Positions 19,232 through 27,277 of a stretch of DNA of 64,000 nt are shown here, in pieces. This DNA comes from JASLEW01 sp035544875 (GTDB taxonomy: Bacteria; Acidobacteriota; Thermoanaerobaculia; Multivoradales; UBA5704), in assembly GCA_035544875.1 (NCBI GenBank), contig DASZZP010000012.1, positions 1-64,000 on the forward strand, given 5' to 3'. The notes under the pieces were generated by a model. The model was given only the letters and a program-made list of their open reading frames with translations, ran no database searches and had not been told where the DNA came from. Each line of letters begins with the position of its first letter. The stretch's first letter is position 1. Made by a program: the position numbers and the translations under genes.

Positions 19232-19885
19232 GTGGCGACCCGGCAGCCTGATCTCACGGCGCCCCGCCAGGAGCGGAGCCGCGCGACGCGAGAGCGCATC
19301 CTGGGGGCCCTGGCGCGCCTCCTGGAGCGCACGACCTTCGACCAGATCAGCGTCGCTGAGATCACCGCGGCGGCCGGCTGCTCGATGAGCTCGTTCTACG
19401 CGCGTTTCCCCACCAAGGGCGCGCTCCTCGAGGCCTTCCTGGACCGCTTCTTCGAGCTCTCGGCCGGCGAAGTCACCAAGGCGCTCTCGCAGATCGCCGC
19501 CGCCGGCGCCGGGGCATCCCCCAGGGCTCGACGGCTCGTCGAGCTCATGCTGCGCTCCTATCGCGACTACCGCGGGCTCCTGCGCTCGCTGATCCTCCAC
19601 GACCGGACGCATCCCGATACCGGTTTCGGCAGCCGGACCCGCGCCTACAAGGAGCAGGTCTCCGCCGCCTTTCTTGCGCTGCTGCTCGGCGAGGAAGCCG
19701 CGGCGGCGAATCCGCGCCGCGCCGCGTCGGCCAGCTTTGGACTGTGGCTCGTCATCCAGGCAATCGAACAGATCATCCTCTTCGACGACCCGATCGTGGG
19801 GCGAGGGCGGATCTCGGAGCGCGAGCTCGTCGAGCAGCTGACCGCCGTCTTGCTCCGCACCCTCGAACCTCCGGAGAAAGCCTGA
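19232..19885 (+). CDS. TetR family transcriptional regulator
   Basis: This 217-residue regulator has an N-terminal TetR DNA-binding domain: RERILGALARLLERTTFDQISVAEI near 20-44, then the helix-turn-helix AAAGCSMSSFYARFPTK near 47-63. A mostly helical ligand-binding part follows. The ligand is unknown. The start is GTG at 19232 with a purine-rich GGCGGAGG just upstream. It heads a three-gene operon with a TPR protein and a CPBP protease and probably represses itself through the inverted repeat in its promoter. Confidence 0.88.
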   Translation: MATRQPDLTAPRQERSRATRERILGALARLLERTTFDQISVAEITAAAGCSMSSFYARFPTKGALLEAFLDRFFELSAGEVTKALSQIAAAGAGASPRARRLVELMLRSYRDYRGLLRSLILHDRTHPDTGFGSRTRAYKEQVSAAFLALLLGEEAAAANPRRAASASFGLWLVIQAIEQIILFDDPIVGRGRISERELVEQLTAVLLRTLEPPEKA

Positions 19886-19887
19886 GA

Positions 19888-20931
19888 ATGCCGAGCTCGA
19901 CACCGACGAGGACCGTCGCCCGCCTGCTGCTCGCCTTGACGGCCGGTGCCGCACAAGCAACAGCCCAGGGCGGAGCCGGCTCGCCGGCCCCTGCTCTCAC
20001 GCCGGGTCTGCCGGCCCCCTCGGTCACGGCAGGGCCGCCGGCTTCCGCCCTCACGCCGGCCCTTCCGGTCATCTACGTCGAGTCGCCCCGCGAAATCGAT
20101 CTGGCGGACTACCTCGCCGCCTGGCCGGGCCTCGAGCCCTACGTGGCCCGGCTGCGGCGGGGGGAGCGCGATGCCGTCAAGGCGCAGCTGCAAAGCCTTG
20201 CCTCAGCGCCCACTCCGTCCGACGGCGCCCTGAACCTGCTCGCCCAGCTCGAGCGGGAAGACGGCAGGCTCGATGCCGCCGAAGCTCTCGGCGCGCACGC
20301 GATCCGCCTCAATCCGCGCGAGCACCGGCACCACTTCCAGCAGGCGATGATCTTCTTTGCCCGCCTCGCTAAAGCGTCTGGTCTGGAACGCTGGCTCTGG
20401 CACCAGAGAACGAGAGATGCCTACCAGCGGGCCTTCGACCTCGACCCGCGGCCCGTGCCCTACCGCTACTACCTCGTCTACAGCCTTCTCCATACTCCAG
20501 CCTTCGCGGGCGGCGACAAGGCCAAGGCGCAACGCCTTGCTCAGGACGGGATCGACCTGGGCCAGAAGGAGTTCCTGGTCGTCCGCGCCGACGTCCAGAG
20601 GGTGCGCGGCGACGATGCCCGGGCTTTCGCCGACTACGACCGGGCGATGGCCGACAGGGTCTTCAACCTGACCTCCTTTCTCGCCGGCGGGCAGCGGGCG
20701 CTCGAGAAAGGGGACCGAGCGCGGGCGCAGCGGTACTACGTGTGGGCGATCCGCTGCCGGCCCGACAGCGCCCGGGCCCATGAAGGTGTCGGCGACAGCT
20801 ACGCCGCCGCGGGCGATGGCCGGGCCGCCGCGGCCGAATATGCCGAGGCGCTGCGCCTCGACCCTCGATCCACGAGCGCGCGGGAGAAGCTCGGCAGGTC
20901 GGGCGCGGCACCGGTCAGGAGGCCGGGATGA
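19888..20931 (+). CDS. Secreted tetratricopeptide-repeat protein
   Basis: A 347-residue protein with an N-terminal signal peptide (about 1-27) and an Ala/Pro-rich spacer. It then has at least four TPR-like helix pairs, for example DAAEALGAHAIRLNPREH near 130, DAYQRAFDLDPRP near 175 and ARAHEGVGDSYAAAGDGRAAAAEYA near 293. It probably works as a periplasmic or outer-envelope protein scaffold. It starts 2 nt after the TetR stop and overlaps the CPBP gene by ATGA, so the three genes form one unit. Function beyond protein binding cannot be read. Confidence 0.75.
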   Translation: MPSSTPTRTVARLLLALTAGAAQATAQGGAGSPAPALTPGLPAPSVTAGPPASALTPALPVIYVESPREIDLADYLAAWPGLEPYVARLRRGERDAVKAQLQSLASAPTPSDGALNLLAQLEREDGRLDAAEALGAHAIRLNPREHRHHFQQAMIFFARLAKASGLERWLWHQRTRDAYQRAFDLDPRPVPYRYYLVYSLLHTPAFAGGDKAKAQRLAQDGIDLGQKEFLVVRADVQRVRGDDARAFADYDRAMADRVFNLTSFLAGGQRALEKGDRARAQRYYVWAIRCRPDSARAHEGVGDSYAAAGDGRAAAAEYAEALRLDPRSTSAREKLGRSGAAPVRRPG

Positions 20932-21707
20932 GCCCTCTCCTACGGGCGAAGCTCGGACTGCTCGCCGGCGGTTCGAGCTCGTGCGCGATGGCAAGCGGAG
21001 CTAGAAACCCGTCGGTCCACTGGCGGGGGCACATCCTGCGCTTCGAGCCGAGGAGCGCGCCGGGGTACCAAGCGCCCGCCGGCCTTCGCCTGCTGCTCAT
21101 CTTCCTCCTGCTCGAAGGCGTCTTGGGCCCGAGGCTCTCGCTCCTCGCCTGGCTCCGCCTTCCGGTGCCTCCTGTCTGGGTGCGAGTCCCGCTCTTGCTC
21201 GGCGTCTCCTTGCTGTCCGTCCGCTTGGTCGCGGGGTTGAAGCTAGGCCAGATCGGCCTCCATCCCTGGCGCCGGTGGAGCGCCACGGAGAAGTCCTACT
21301 TCTTCCAGGTCCTGGTCATCGCCAACGTCGTCTTCGCGGTCCTGCTCGCGGAGCGCTGGCGAGCGATCCTTGCCGGACCGTCTCTTCTCGCGCGCGCCGG
21401 AGCGGTGCTCGTCCCGGTTTTCCTCTGGGGCTTCTATCAGGAGGTGATGTACCGCGGCATCCTACAGACCGAGCTCGTGCGCCGCTGGGGCCCGCTGCCC
21501 GGCATCCTCGTCAGCAACACGCTGTTCACCTTCGGTCCCTTGCACTTCTACCACTTCTCGGACGCCGCCCCCGCCCCGATCTTCGCGGCCATCTTCGCCA
21601 TCGGCCTGTTCTTCGCGCTGGTGTTCTGGCGGTCGGGAAACCTCTGGCTGGTCGCCGTCTTTCACGGCATCGGCGACACCTATATCGACGGCACGCGTCA
21701 GCTCTGA
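20928..21707 (+). CDS. CPBP (CAAX/Abi-type) intramembrane metalloprotease
   Basis: The product (259 aa) has about six hydrophobic segments and the CPBP motifs: YQEVMYRG near residue 171 (motif 1, usually EExxxR), LFTFGPLHFYHF near 203 (motif 2 with His) and AVFHGIGD near 245 (motif 3). The first Glu of motif 1 is Gln here, leaving one acidic residue. These proteins cleave or modify prenylated or membrane peptides, and in bacteria some act in bacteriocin immunity. Translation is coupled to the TPR gene (ATGA). Confidence 0.8.
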   Translation: MSPLLRAKLGLLAGGSSSCAMASGARNPSVHWRGHILRFEPRSAPGYQAPAGLRLLLIFLLLEGVLGPRLSLLAWLRLPVPPVWVRVPLLLGVSLLSVRLVAGLKLGQIGLHPWRRWSATEKSYFFQVLVIANVVFAVLLAERWRAILAGPSLLARAGAVLVPVFLWGFYQEVMYRGILQTELVRRWGPLPGILVSNTLFTFGPLHFYHFSDAAPAPIFAAIFAIGLFFALVFWRSGNLWLVAVFHGIGDTYIDGTRQL

Positions 21708-21727
21708 CGCCGGCGCAGCCACCGACG

Positions 21728-23800
21728 TTAGGAGTGCGGGGTGTCGTCATTTGCGTAGACGAGCTCCATCTCGCAGGCGGATGGAGTGGTCTCCGTCTTG
21801 TACACAAGGCTTGATTTCCACAGGGCCCAGTCGTAGGACCAGGTGGTTGCTGCCGGCGATGGAACCTGTTTCTTGGTGTGGTTGGTACTGTACTTCCACT
21901 CGAGCCCGGCGAGGATGTTGCCGATGTCGCGACAACGGCTCAAATCCCCGACGTGAGACTTCAGCAGGACCCTGGAAAGGTGGTCTGAAGTATCAAAGAC
22001 AAAGGACACAGAAACGGGAATCGCAGCCTCAGAAGCCGCTGCAGCCGCCGGCGACAGCGAGCACTCCCACTTGCACCTGGCGGCCGGTCCGCAGCCGCAG
22101 TCGAGGTGATCGATGCCGAGGACCGTGGGAGGCCCACCCCCTTCGGTGAGGGACAGGCGGTCGGGCTTGAAGGCGGCCCGCACCTGGGAACGGCTCATGC
22201 CCCAATCGGCGTCATACCATCCGTTGAGGAAAGAGCCGATGTCCTCGCCCATGCCATAGGCGAGCGCCCCCCAGGCCGCACTGCCAAGATCCGTCTCGTC
22301 CGAGCCCTTCTTGCCTGCCGACGCGTTCCTGCTGGCGTTCCAGATCGCCCAGAGATCCGGCGCCAAGGCTTTGGCCGGCTTGCCGATCGCTTCGATCGCG
22401 GCAATTGTCGTCTCCCGGACGGCGCGGTCCTCGAGGCTCGCGCGCAGAGCGGCGATCACTTCGGGAGAGCCGTCCCCCAACCGGCCCAGGCTCTCCACGG
22501 CTGCTCGGCGTACCTTGGCGTCACGGTCGCGAGCCAGCTGCAGGAGCTTGGCAATCGACTCATTGCCCGCCCCCGCCCCCGGACCCACGACTCTACCCGG
22601 CTCTTCGTGCGTGAGCGTTCTTCCGCCGATGACGAGCGCGTGCGCCGCGCTCGCCCGGACTTCGACGGTCCGGAACGAGCCGGCCCGCCTGATCTCGGCG
22701 GCGATCTCGGGGGTCGCATACGCCGGGCCGCCGAGCATGGCGAGGCTGCGGGCTCGGAGGTCCGAGTCCGCGCTCCACAGTCCCGCCAGCAGCACCGGCA
22801 GGTAGGCAGGATCCTCCGGCTGCTCCTCGAGGTTGGCGATGACGACCGCGCTCATCTCCTCATCAGCCATGCCGCGCATCAGGACCTCGATGAGGTCCTT
22901 CGGATCCTGCCCCATCCAGATCAGCAGATCAGCGGCTTCCACCGCGTCGAACAACAGGCTGGGGCCCACAGCGAAGTCATGCAGCGCCGGCAGCAGGCCG
23001 GGGTTGGGTACGCCATGCTGCACCAGCGCTTTCACCGCGTTGCGGGTATTGTCTCGGACCTCCCAATCCGCGCTCTCGAGTCCTGTCAGCAGGGCCGGCA
23101 GGTAGGCGGGATCGTTCGCCCGCGCGGCGACGATATAAAGCACCCGCTCGCTCACCTCCGGGTCAGCCATCCCGCGCATCAGGACCGGCATGAGGTCGTT
23201 CGGATCCCGCCCCATCCTGAGCTGCAGATCGGCGGCGTCCACCGCGTCGATCAGCACGGGGCCCGCGGCGACGTAGTTCAGCGAGCTCATAAGGTCGGCG
23301 CTGGGCACGCCCATCAGCAGGAGCGCTTCCACCACGTTGATGCGCAGCCTGCCGTAGGGGTCGTTCAGGGCTTCCATGAGCGCCGCCTGCGCCGACGAGG
23401 CATGGTCCGCCATGGCCCAGAGAGAGGCCGCCGCGGCGCCACGCACGTTCGCCTGTTTGTCCTTCAGGGCCAGCGTCAGGTCAGGGATCGCGCTGTAGGC
23501 CTTGTACTTGTTGCCCAAGGCATAGGCGGCGTCGGCGCGCTCATCCGCGTTGGTCCCCCACCAAAAAGTGTCACCCTCCGACCGAAGAGTCCGGTCCTTC
23601 GGAGCCTCATGCAGCTTCTTGACCAGGTCCGCCACCTCTTTGGCTTCGTCCGCGGCATCCTGCGCTTTTTCGAGGGCGTCCAATGCCTTGAAATCACCGG
23701 TCCTGACGGCGTCAATCGTCGTCCTGATCTCGCGCATCGTCGCGCAGGCCGATAGGGAAAAGAGAACACCGATCAGAAGAGCCGCCAACCACTTGTTCAC
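21728..23800 (-). CDS. HEAT-repeat lipoprotein
   Basis: This 690-residue protein begins with a lipobox (LFSLSACATM, Cys about residue 19), indicating a lipid-anchored envelope protein. After a short charged helix it has about ten HEAT/PBS-lyase-type repeats (residues ~85-500), many with the phrase VLMRGMADPEVS or YLPVLLAGLxSAD. A separate C-terminal domain (~520-690) with several Cys follows and may bind a ligand. The GTG start at 23800 has GGAGGT in front. No enzymatic motif is visible. It is convergent with the CPBP gene and has no obvious operon partner. Confidence 0.75.
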   Translation of the reverse strand: MNKWLAALLIGVLFSLSACATMREIRTTIDAVRTGDFKALDALEKAQDAADEAKEVADLVKKLHEAPKDRTLRSEGDTFWWGTNADERADAAYALGNKYKAYSAIPDLTLALKDKQANVRGAAAASLWAMADHASSAQAALMEALNDPYGRLRINVVEALLLMGVPSADLMSSLNYVAAGPVLIDAVDAADLQLRMGRDPNDLMPVLMRGMADPEVSERVLYIVAARANDPAYLPALLTGLESADWEVRDNTRNAVKALVQHGVPNPGLLPALHDFAVGPSLLFDAVEAADLLIWMGQDPKDLIEVLMRGMADEEMSAVVIANLEEQPEDPAYLPVLLAGLWSADSDLRARSLAMLGGPAYATPEIAAEIRRAGSFRTVEVRASAAHALVIGGRTLTHEEPGRVVGPGAGAGNESIAKLLQLARDRDAKVRRAAVESLGRLGDGSPEVIAALRASLEDRAVRETTIAAIEAIGKPAKALAPDLWAIWNASRNASAGKKGSDETDLGSAAWGALAYGMGEDIGSFLNGWYDADWGMSRSQVRAAFKPDRLSLTEGGGPPTVLGIDHLDCGCGPAARCKWECSLSPAAAAASEAAIPVSVSFVFDTSDHLSRVLLKSHVGDLSRCRDIGNILAGLEWKYSTNHTKKQVPSPAATTWSYDWALWKSSLVYKTETTPSACEMELVYANDDTPHS

Positions 23801-23971
23801 GCCTCACCTCCGTTCATGCGCGAAAGCCCACACCGAGTGAGCCTACGGTGGACGGCCAGGCAGCGTACAGAGCATGTGCATGCCAGGGGCAGCGGATTCC
23901 TCACGCCTCCTCGGCGCGAGCCCAGTCGCCTGATCCAGACCAGGGGGTGCGAAGATGCGGGAGCCGCCTGC

Positions 23972-23989
23972 GACGCATGTTCATGCGTC
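23972..23989. promoter_or_regulatory. 18-bp palindrome between vapC-like and HEAT genes
   Basis: GACGCATG-TT-CATGCGTC is a perfect palindrome about 170 bp upstream of the HEAT lipoprotein start and 43 bp beyond the vapC-like stop. It could be an operator or a terminator stem; no U-tract adjoins it. Confidence 0.4.
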
Positions 23990-24031
23990 CGACCGCCAAC
24001 GGTGAAAAGGAGGCGCTACTGAAGCTTGGCG

Positions 24032-24445
24032 TCACCAGTCGGACGCCACACCCCGGCGCCGCAGTGCCCGTGCCAGCTTCGAGTCGAAGGTGGCGACGGC
24101 GTCATAGCGGCCCTGCAGCGCCACGGTAGCAAGGATTGCATCGGCGAAGCCAGGAATCTCCCCAGGCCATAGGTCCAGGACCAGCGGCCAGGAGATCTCG
24201 TACACGGCCGAAGTGCCAGGGAGGTCCAGGAGCTCGCCAAGTACCGCTGCGACCTCTCGGATTTCGATGCCGTACAGGTTGGAAAGAACGAACACGAACT
24301 CCGTGATGACCGCCTGATGGAGGATCAATTCCATCTCGCCGGCCGCGGCCACCGCGAAAAGCCGAGCCGCCCTCTTCTGCTGCAGCTCGTCGCGGTCCGA
24401 GACGAACGAGATCAGCACATTGGTGTCAACGAGGACTCGTCTCAT
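24032..24445 (-). CDS. PIN-domain toxin, VapC-like
   Basis: A 137-residue PIN-domain ribonuclease with the four acidic positions: VDTNVLI near residue 7, ITEFVFVL near 48, FADAI near 99 and ATFDSKL near 117. It is expected to cleave RNA (often tRNA) when free of its antitoxin. The start overlaps the AbrB-type gene by ATGA, the arrangement of type II toxin-antitoxin operons. Confidence 0.82.
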   Translation of the reverse strand: MRRVLVDTNVLISFVSDRDELQQKRAARLFAVAAAGEMELILHQAVITEFVFVLSNLYGIEIREVAAVLGELLDLPGTSAVYEISWPLVLDLWPGEIPGFADAILATVALQGRYDAVATFDSKLARALRRRGVASDW

Positions 24446-24678
24446 TCAAGGCCGGTGCCGCGCAGCGCCCGCGCTTTCGCGATGTCCTCCAAGACCGAAC
24501 CCGGGCCGACCCTGATGCTTCCTCGCCGCTTGAGGAAGGCTCGCTCACCAGCGGTAAGGCGGACTATGCCGCCGACGATCTCCCAGCGCAGCACGTCTCC
24601 AGGCCCGACCCTCAGCTGGTCGCGAACCTCCTTGGGCACCGTGGTCTGGTGCTTGCTCGTGATCTTGGACTTGGGCAC
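24442..24678 (-). CDS. AbrB/MazE-type antitoxin, VapB-like
   Basis: The product (78 aa) has a swapped-hairpin AbrB domain at residues 3-45 (SKITSKHQTTVPKEVRDQL, a typical opening) and a C-terminal tail that would wrap the toxin. It should bind its own promoter. The GTG at 24678 lies 18 nt downstream of a good -10 element, and the stop overlaps the PIN gene start. Confidence 0.82.
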   Translation of the reverse strand: MPKSKITSKHQTTVPKEVRDQLRVGPGDVLRWEIVGGIVRLTAGERAFLKRRGSIRVGPGSVLEDIAKARALRGTGLE

Positions 24679-24695
24679 CGTCGCCGCCTTACCGA

Positions 24696-24725
24696 ATCAT
24701 ATGAAACGTAAGGGTGTGGGGTCAA
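24696..24725 (-). promoter_or_regulatory. Promoter of the VapBC-like operon
   Basis: On the minus strand TTGACC (24725-24720) and TATGAT (24701-24696) are separated by 18 bp and lie just upstream of the antitoxin GTG, leaving a short leader of roughly 10 nt. Confidence 0.6.
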
Positions 24726-24848
24726 GGCTGATCCGTCCCTCCGCGCCCCTTGGCGGCGCTTCTCCTCGACCAGGCCCGCACCGCCGAGGTCGAGCGTCTC
24801 CCCCGCGCGCGGGCCGGCGCATCGGATGCGACGGCGCCGTCGTTCAGC

Positions 24849-25484
24849 TCACAGCAGCACCAGGCCGAGGCGAGCGGCGCGGATGGCGGCGTCGGTGCGG
24901 GTCTGGGCGCCGAGCTTGGTGACGATCGCGTTGACATGGAACTTGGCGGTGTGCTCGCTGATCCCCAGGCGCTCGGCGATGCGGCGGTTGGAAAGGCCCT
25001 GGGCAAGCAGCTGGAGAACTTCCAGCTCGCGCGCCGTCAGCGGCTCGACCACCTCCGGCGCGGGCTGAGGCGGCCGCAGCAGGCCGGCGAGCAGCGCCTC
25101 GTCGAAGACCAGCAGCCCGCCCGCCAGCGCGGCCAGCGCCGCCGCCAGCCGCCGCGGCTCGACGTCGCGGAAGAGCAGGCCGCGGGCACCGGCCGCCAGC
25201 GCCTCGGCGGCGCCCCGCTCGTCGGGGAGCAGCGCCAGCGCCGGCGGACCGCCCTCCCCGAGCCCGCCCAGCCGCTCCAGCCAGGCAGCCGGATCGGGGC
25301 CCAGGTCCCAGACCGCTACCTGCGGGTCGTCGCGCTCGACGGCCGCCGCCGCGGCGAGCGCGTCGACCTGGCCCACCACTTCGAGGGCGGGCTCGCCGGC
25401 CAGCAAGAAGGCCAGCCCGCTACGCGCCAGCGGGTCGTCGCCCACCAGCAGGACGCGGATCGCCGCCGCTTGTCGCGCGCTCAA
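24849..25484 (-). CDS. LuxR/NarL-type response regulator with altered receiver
   Basis: The protein (211 aa from a TTG) has a receiver-like domain (1-120) and a LuxR helix-turn-helix domain (about 145-205, with LTARELEVLQLLAQGLSNRRIAE). The acidic pair (GDD near 15) and the phospho-acceptor position (VWDLGP near 60) remain, but the conserved Lys is replaced (LLFRD) and the loop is Ala/Gly-rich, so phosphorylation may be weak or absent. No kinase gene is adjacent. It is probably an orphan regulator. Confidence 0.78.
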   Translation of the reverse strand: MSARQAAAIRVLLVGDDPLARSGLAFLLAGEPALEVVGQVDALAAAAAVERDDPQVAVWDLGPDPAAWLERLGGLGEGGPPALALLPDERGAAEALAAGARGLLFRDVEPRRLAAALAALAGGLLVFDEALLAGLLRPPQPAPEVVEPLTARELEVLQLLAQGLSNRRIAERLGISEHTAKFHVNAIVTKLGAQTRTDAAIRAARLGLVLL

Positions 25485-25690
25485 CCGCGGGTTCTCAAGC
25501 CGAATCGGCGAAAAGCGCGTGCCGATCGGCGGAGGAGCTGCGCGGCGGGCGGCGCGACGGCATGGTCAAGGGGTCATGCGAGAGGATGCGAGAAAAGATG
25601 GCACTGGCCAGCGGGCAAGAGCCCGCCGGCCGACGATCAGGATGCCGGAAAACCTCCGCCCCCGCAAGAGTGAGGGTACGGGCGTAGGGG
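25485..25690. other. Intergenic between LuxR regulator and secreted repeat protein
   Basis: Upstream region of the LuxR-type gene. No gene or clear promoter hexamers recognised; a strong hairpin starts at 25691. Confidence 0.5.
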
Positions 25691-25722
25691 CTGGGCTGGC
25701 CTGCGGGCGCAGGCCAGCCCAG
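25691..25722 (-). terminator. Strong hairpin downstream of the secreted repeat-protein gene
   Basis: CTGGGCTGGCCTGC and GCAGGCCAGCCCAG form a perfect 14-bp stem with a 4-nt loop, 15 nt beyond the minus-strand stop at 25738. There is no U-run, so it is either a terminator helped by other factors or an mRNA-stabilising 3' stem. Confidence 0.55.
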
Positions 25723-25737
25723 GTCAGCCGGTCGAGA

Positions 25738-27030
25738 TCAGTCGGTGTCGAAGCGCCGGGCCGAGATGCCCAGGTTGCTGGCGTCGAAGAAGGATTCGTA
25801 GGGGGCCAGATACTTGCCGGCTCCGTCGCTCGCCAGCGAGGTGCGGAGCTTGGCTCCGATCTGATGATCGTTGATCCAGAGCTCGTTGCTGAGCGCCGTG
25901 CCGCGGCCGTCCACCTGCACGCCCGCCATGCCGAGCGGGAACCACTTCTCGTAGTCCATCCAGGTCACGATGAAGGTCTGGTGGGGAGCCGCCGCGACGG
26001 AAGGCGAGATCTGCGCCGTGCCGTAGCCCTTGCTGATCTGCGCCTGCGAGCCGATCAGGTGGCCGCTGCCGTTGATCCGCTGGCCGAAGATCCGCGCCTG
26101 CGACACATTCTCGAAGAAGCCCTGCCAGACTACCAGGAAGGCGCCCTTGCCGTCGCTCGCCGCGGCCGCCCGCCGCTGCGGGCCGGTGACGCCCGAGTCG
26201 ACGCGGAAGTCCGAGGCCAGCGCGGCACCGGTGGCATCGAACTGGCGGGCGAAGATGGCGGTGCCGTAAGCGGTGCCGGCAGGCCGGCTCTCCCAGGCGA
26301 CGAGGAAGCTGCCGCTCGGGTCGACGGCGAGCACCGGGGTCTCGGCAAAGGTGCCCGGCGAAGTGCTGACCTTGAACTCGGGCCCGGTCGGGCGGCTGGT
26401 CGCCGTCACGACCCGCCCGAAGATGCCGTCATCCGCGGTCGGCCCGCCACGCCGGGTCTGGTTCATCCACACCACCAGCGCATCGCCGCCCGGGCGCACG
26501 GCGATCTGGGGACGACTCTTCAAGCCCGCGTTGTTGAGGCTGACCCGAAAGCGCTTGCTCGCCGGCTGGCCGGCGCCGTTGAAGCGCGCGATGAAGATGT
26601 CGCGGGTGCCGATGGCGAGGCTCTCGAAGAAGATCGTAGATTCGAGGTGGCCCACCTCCTCGGCCCAGACCAGCAAGAAATCGCCGGAGGGCAAGAACGC
26701 CACCGCCGGATCGCGGCGGGTCGTGACCGGCCCATCGCCCGGGATCGAGGGCAGGACCTGGTTGGCGACCAGCTCCAGCTCGTCGCTCTGCGACGTCCCA
26801 TCAGCACCAAACAGGCGGCCGCGCAGGCCGTTGTGATCGTTCTCCCAGACGACGAGCGCTCCGCCGGCGGGGTTCCAGGCGGCCACCGGATTACGCTGCT
26901 GCGATTCGGTGTTGAGGTTGACCCGGAACTCCGAGCCGACGAGCTGCGGGCCCTGGCCGGCGCTGCTCGGCAGAGCGGAGAGCGAGAGCAGGAGAGTGGT
27001 GGCCGATACCAGGCCGAGGTTGGATCTCAT
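25738..27030 (-). CDS. Secreted beta-propeller-like repeat protein
   Basis: A 430-residue protein with a signal peptide (about 1-24) followed by seven or so repeats of roughly 50-60 residues. Each has an AVxxxGxxLVVWxx strand and an IFGRxF/FARQFDATG turn followed by an EFxVN-type strand, which suggests a propeller fold. No catalytic motif is visible. The ATG at 27030 is supported by GGAGGAG six bases upstream. It is transcribed alone from a consensus promoter at 27088-27116. Confidence 0.7.
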   Translation of the reverse strand: MRSNLGLVSATTLLLSLSALPSSAGQGPQLVGSEFRVNLNTESQQRNPVAAWNPAGGALVVWENDHNGLRGRLFGADGTSQSDELELVANQVLPSIPGDGPVTTRRDPAVAFLPSGDFLLVWAEEVGHLESTIFFESLAIGTRDIFIARFNGAGQPASKRFRVSLNNAGLKSRPQIAVRPGGDALVVWMNQTRRGGPTADDGIFGRVVTATSRPTGPEFKVSTSPGTFAETPVLAVDPSGSFLVAWESRPAGTAYGTAIFARQFDATGAALASDFRVDSGVTGPQRRAAAASDGKGAFLVVWQGFFENVSQARIFGQRINGSGHLIGSQAQISKGYGTAQISPSVAAAPHQTFIVTWMDYEKWFPLGMAGVQVDGRGTALSNELWINDHQIGAKLRTSLASDGAGKYLAPYESFFDASNLGISARRFDTD

Positions 27031-27087
27031 GACCGACTCCTCCAAGGAGAACTTGACGTGGTGTGCGATCAAACTACCTTGGCGGGC

Positions 27088-27116
27088 ACTATATGCCTTC
27101 ACGACATAGATGTCAA
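27088..27116 (-). promoter_or_regulatory. Sigma-70 promoter of the secreted repeat protein
   Basis: On the minus strand TTGACA (27116-27111) and TATAGT (27093-27088) are separated by exactly 17 bp, about 58 bp upstream of the ATG. Confidence 0.8.
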
Positions 27117-27145
27117 GACCCCCCCCACCTCGAAGACCTCAAAGG

Positions 27146-27173
27146 CCCCCCAACCCCCACCCAAACTGCCCCC
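27146..27173 (-). other. Potential G-quadruplex next to the promoter
   Basis: The minus strand has four G-runs (5, 3, 5 and 6 long) separated by 6, 1 and 2 bases, which satisfies the usual G3+N1-7 rule. It lies about 30 bp upstream of the -35 box at 27111-27116. Confidence 0.5.
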
Positions 27174-27277
27174 GCCAGCGAGCGGTCGAGCGGTGGTACA
27201 GTTCGCCGAGCGCCACCTTCACAGCAGTGACGTCGCGGAGGGGGCTTCACCACCCGGTGCGGGGGCGAGGTAGCCGC

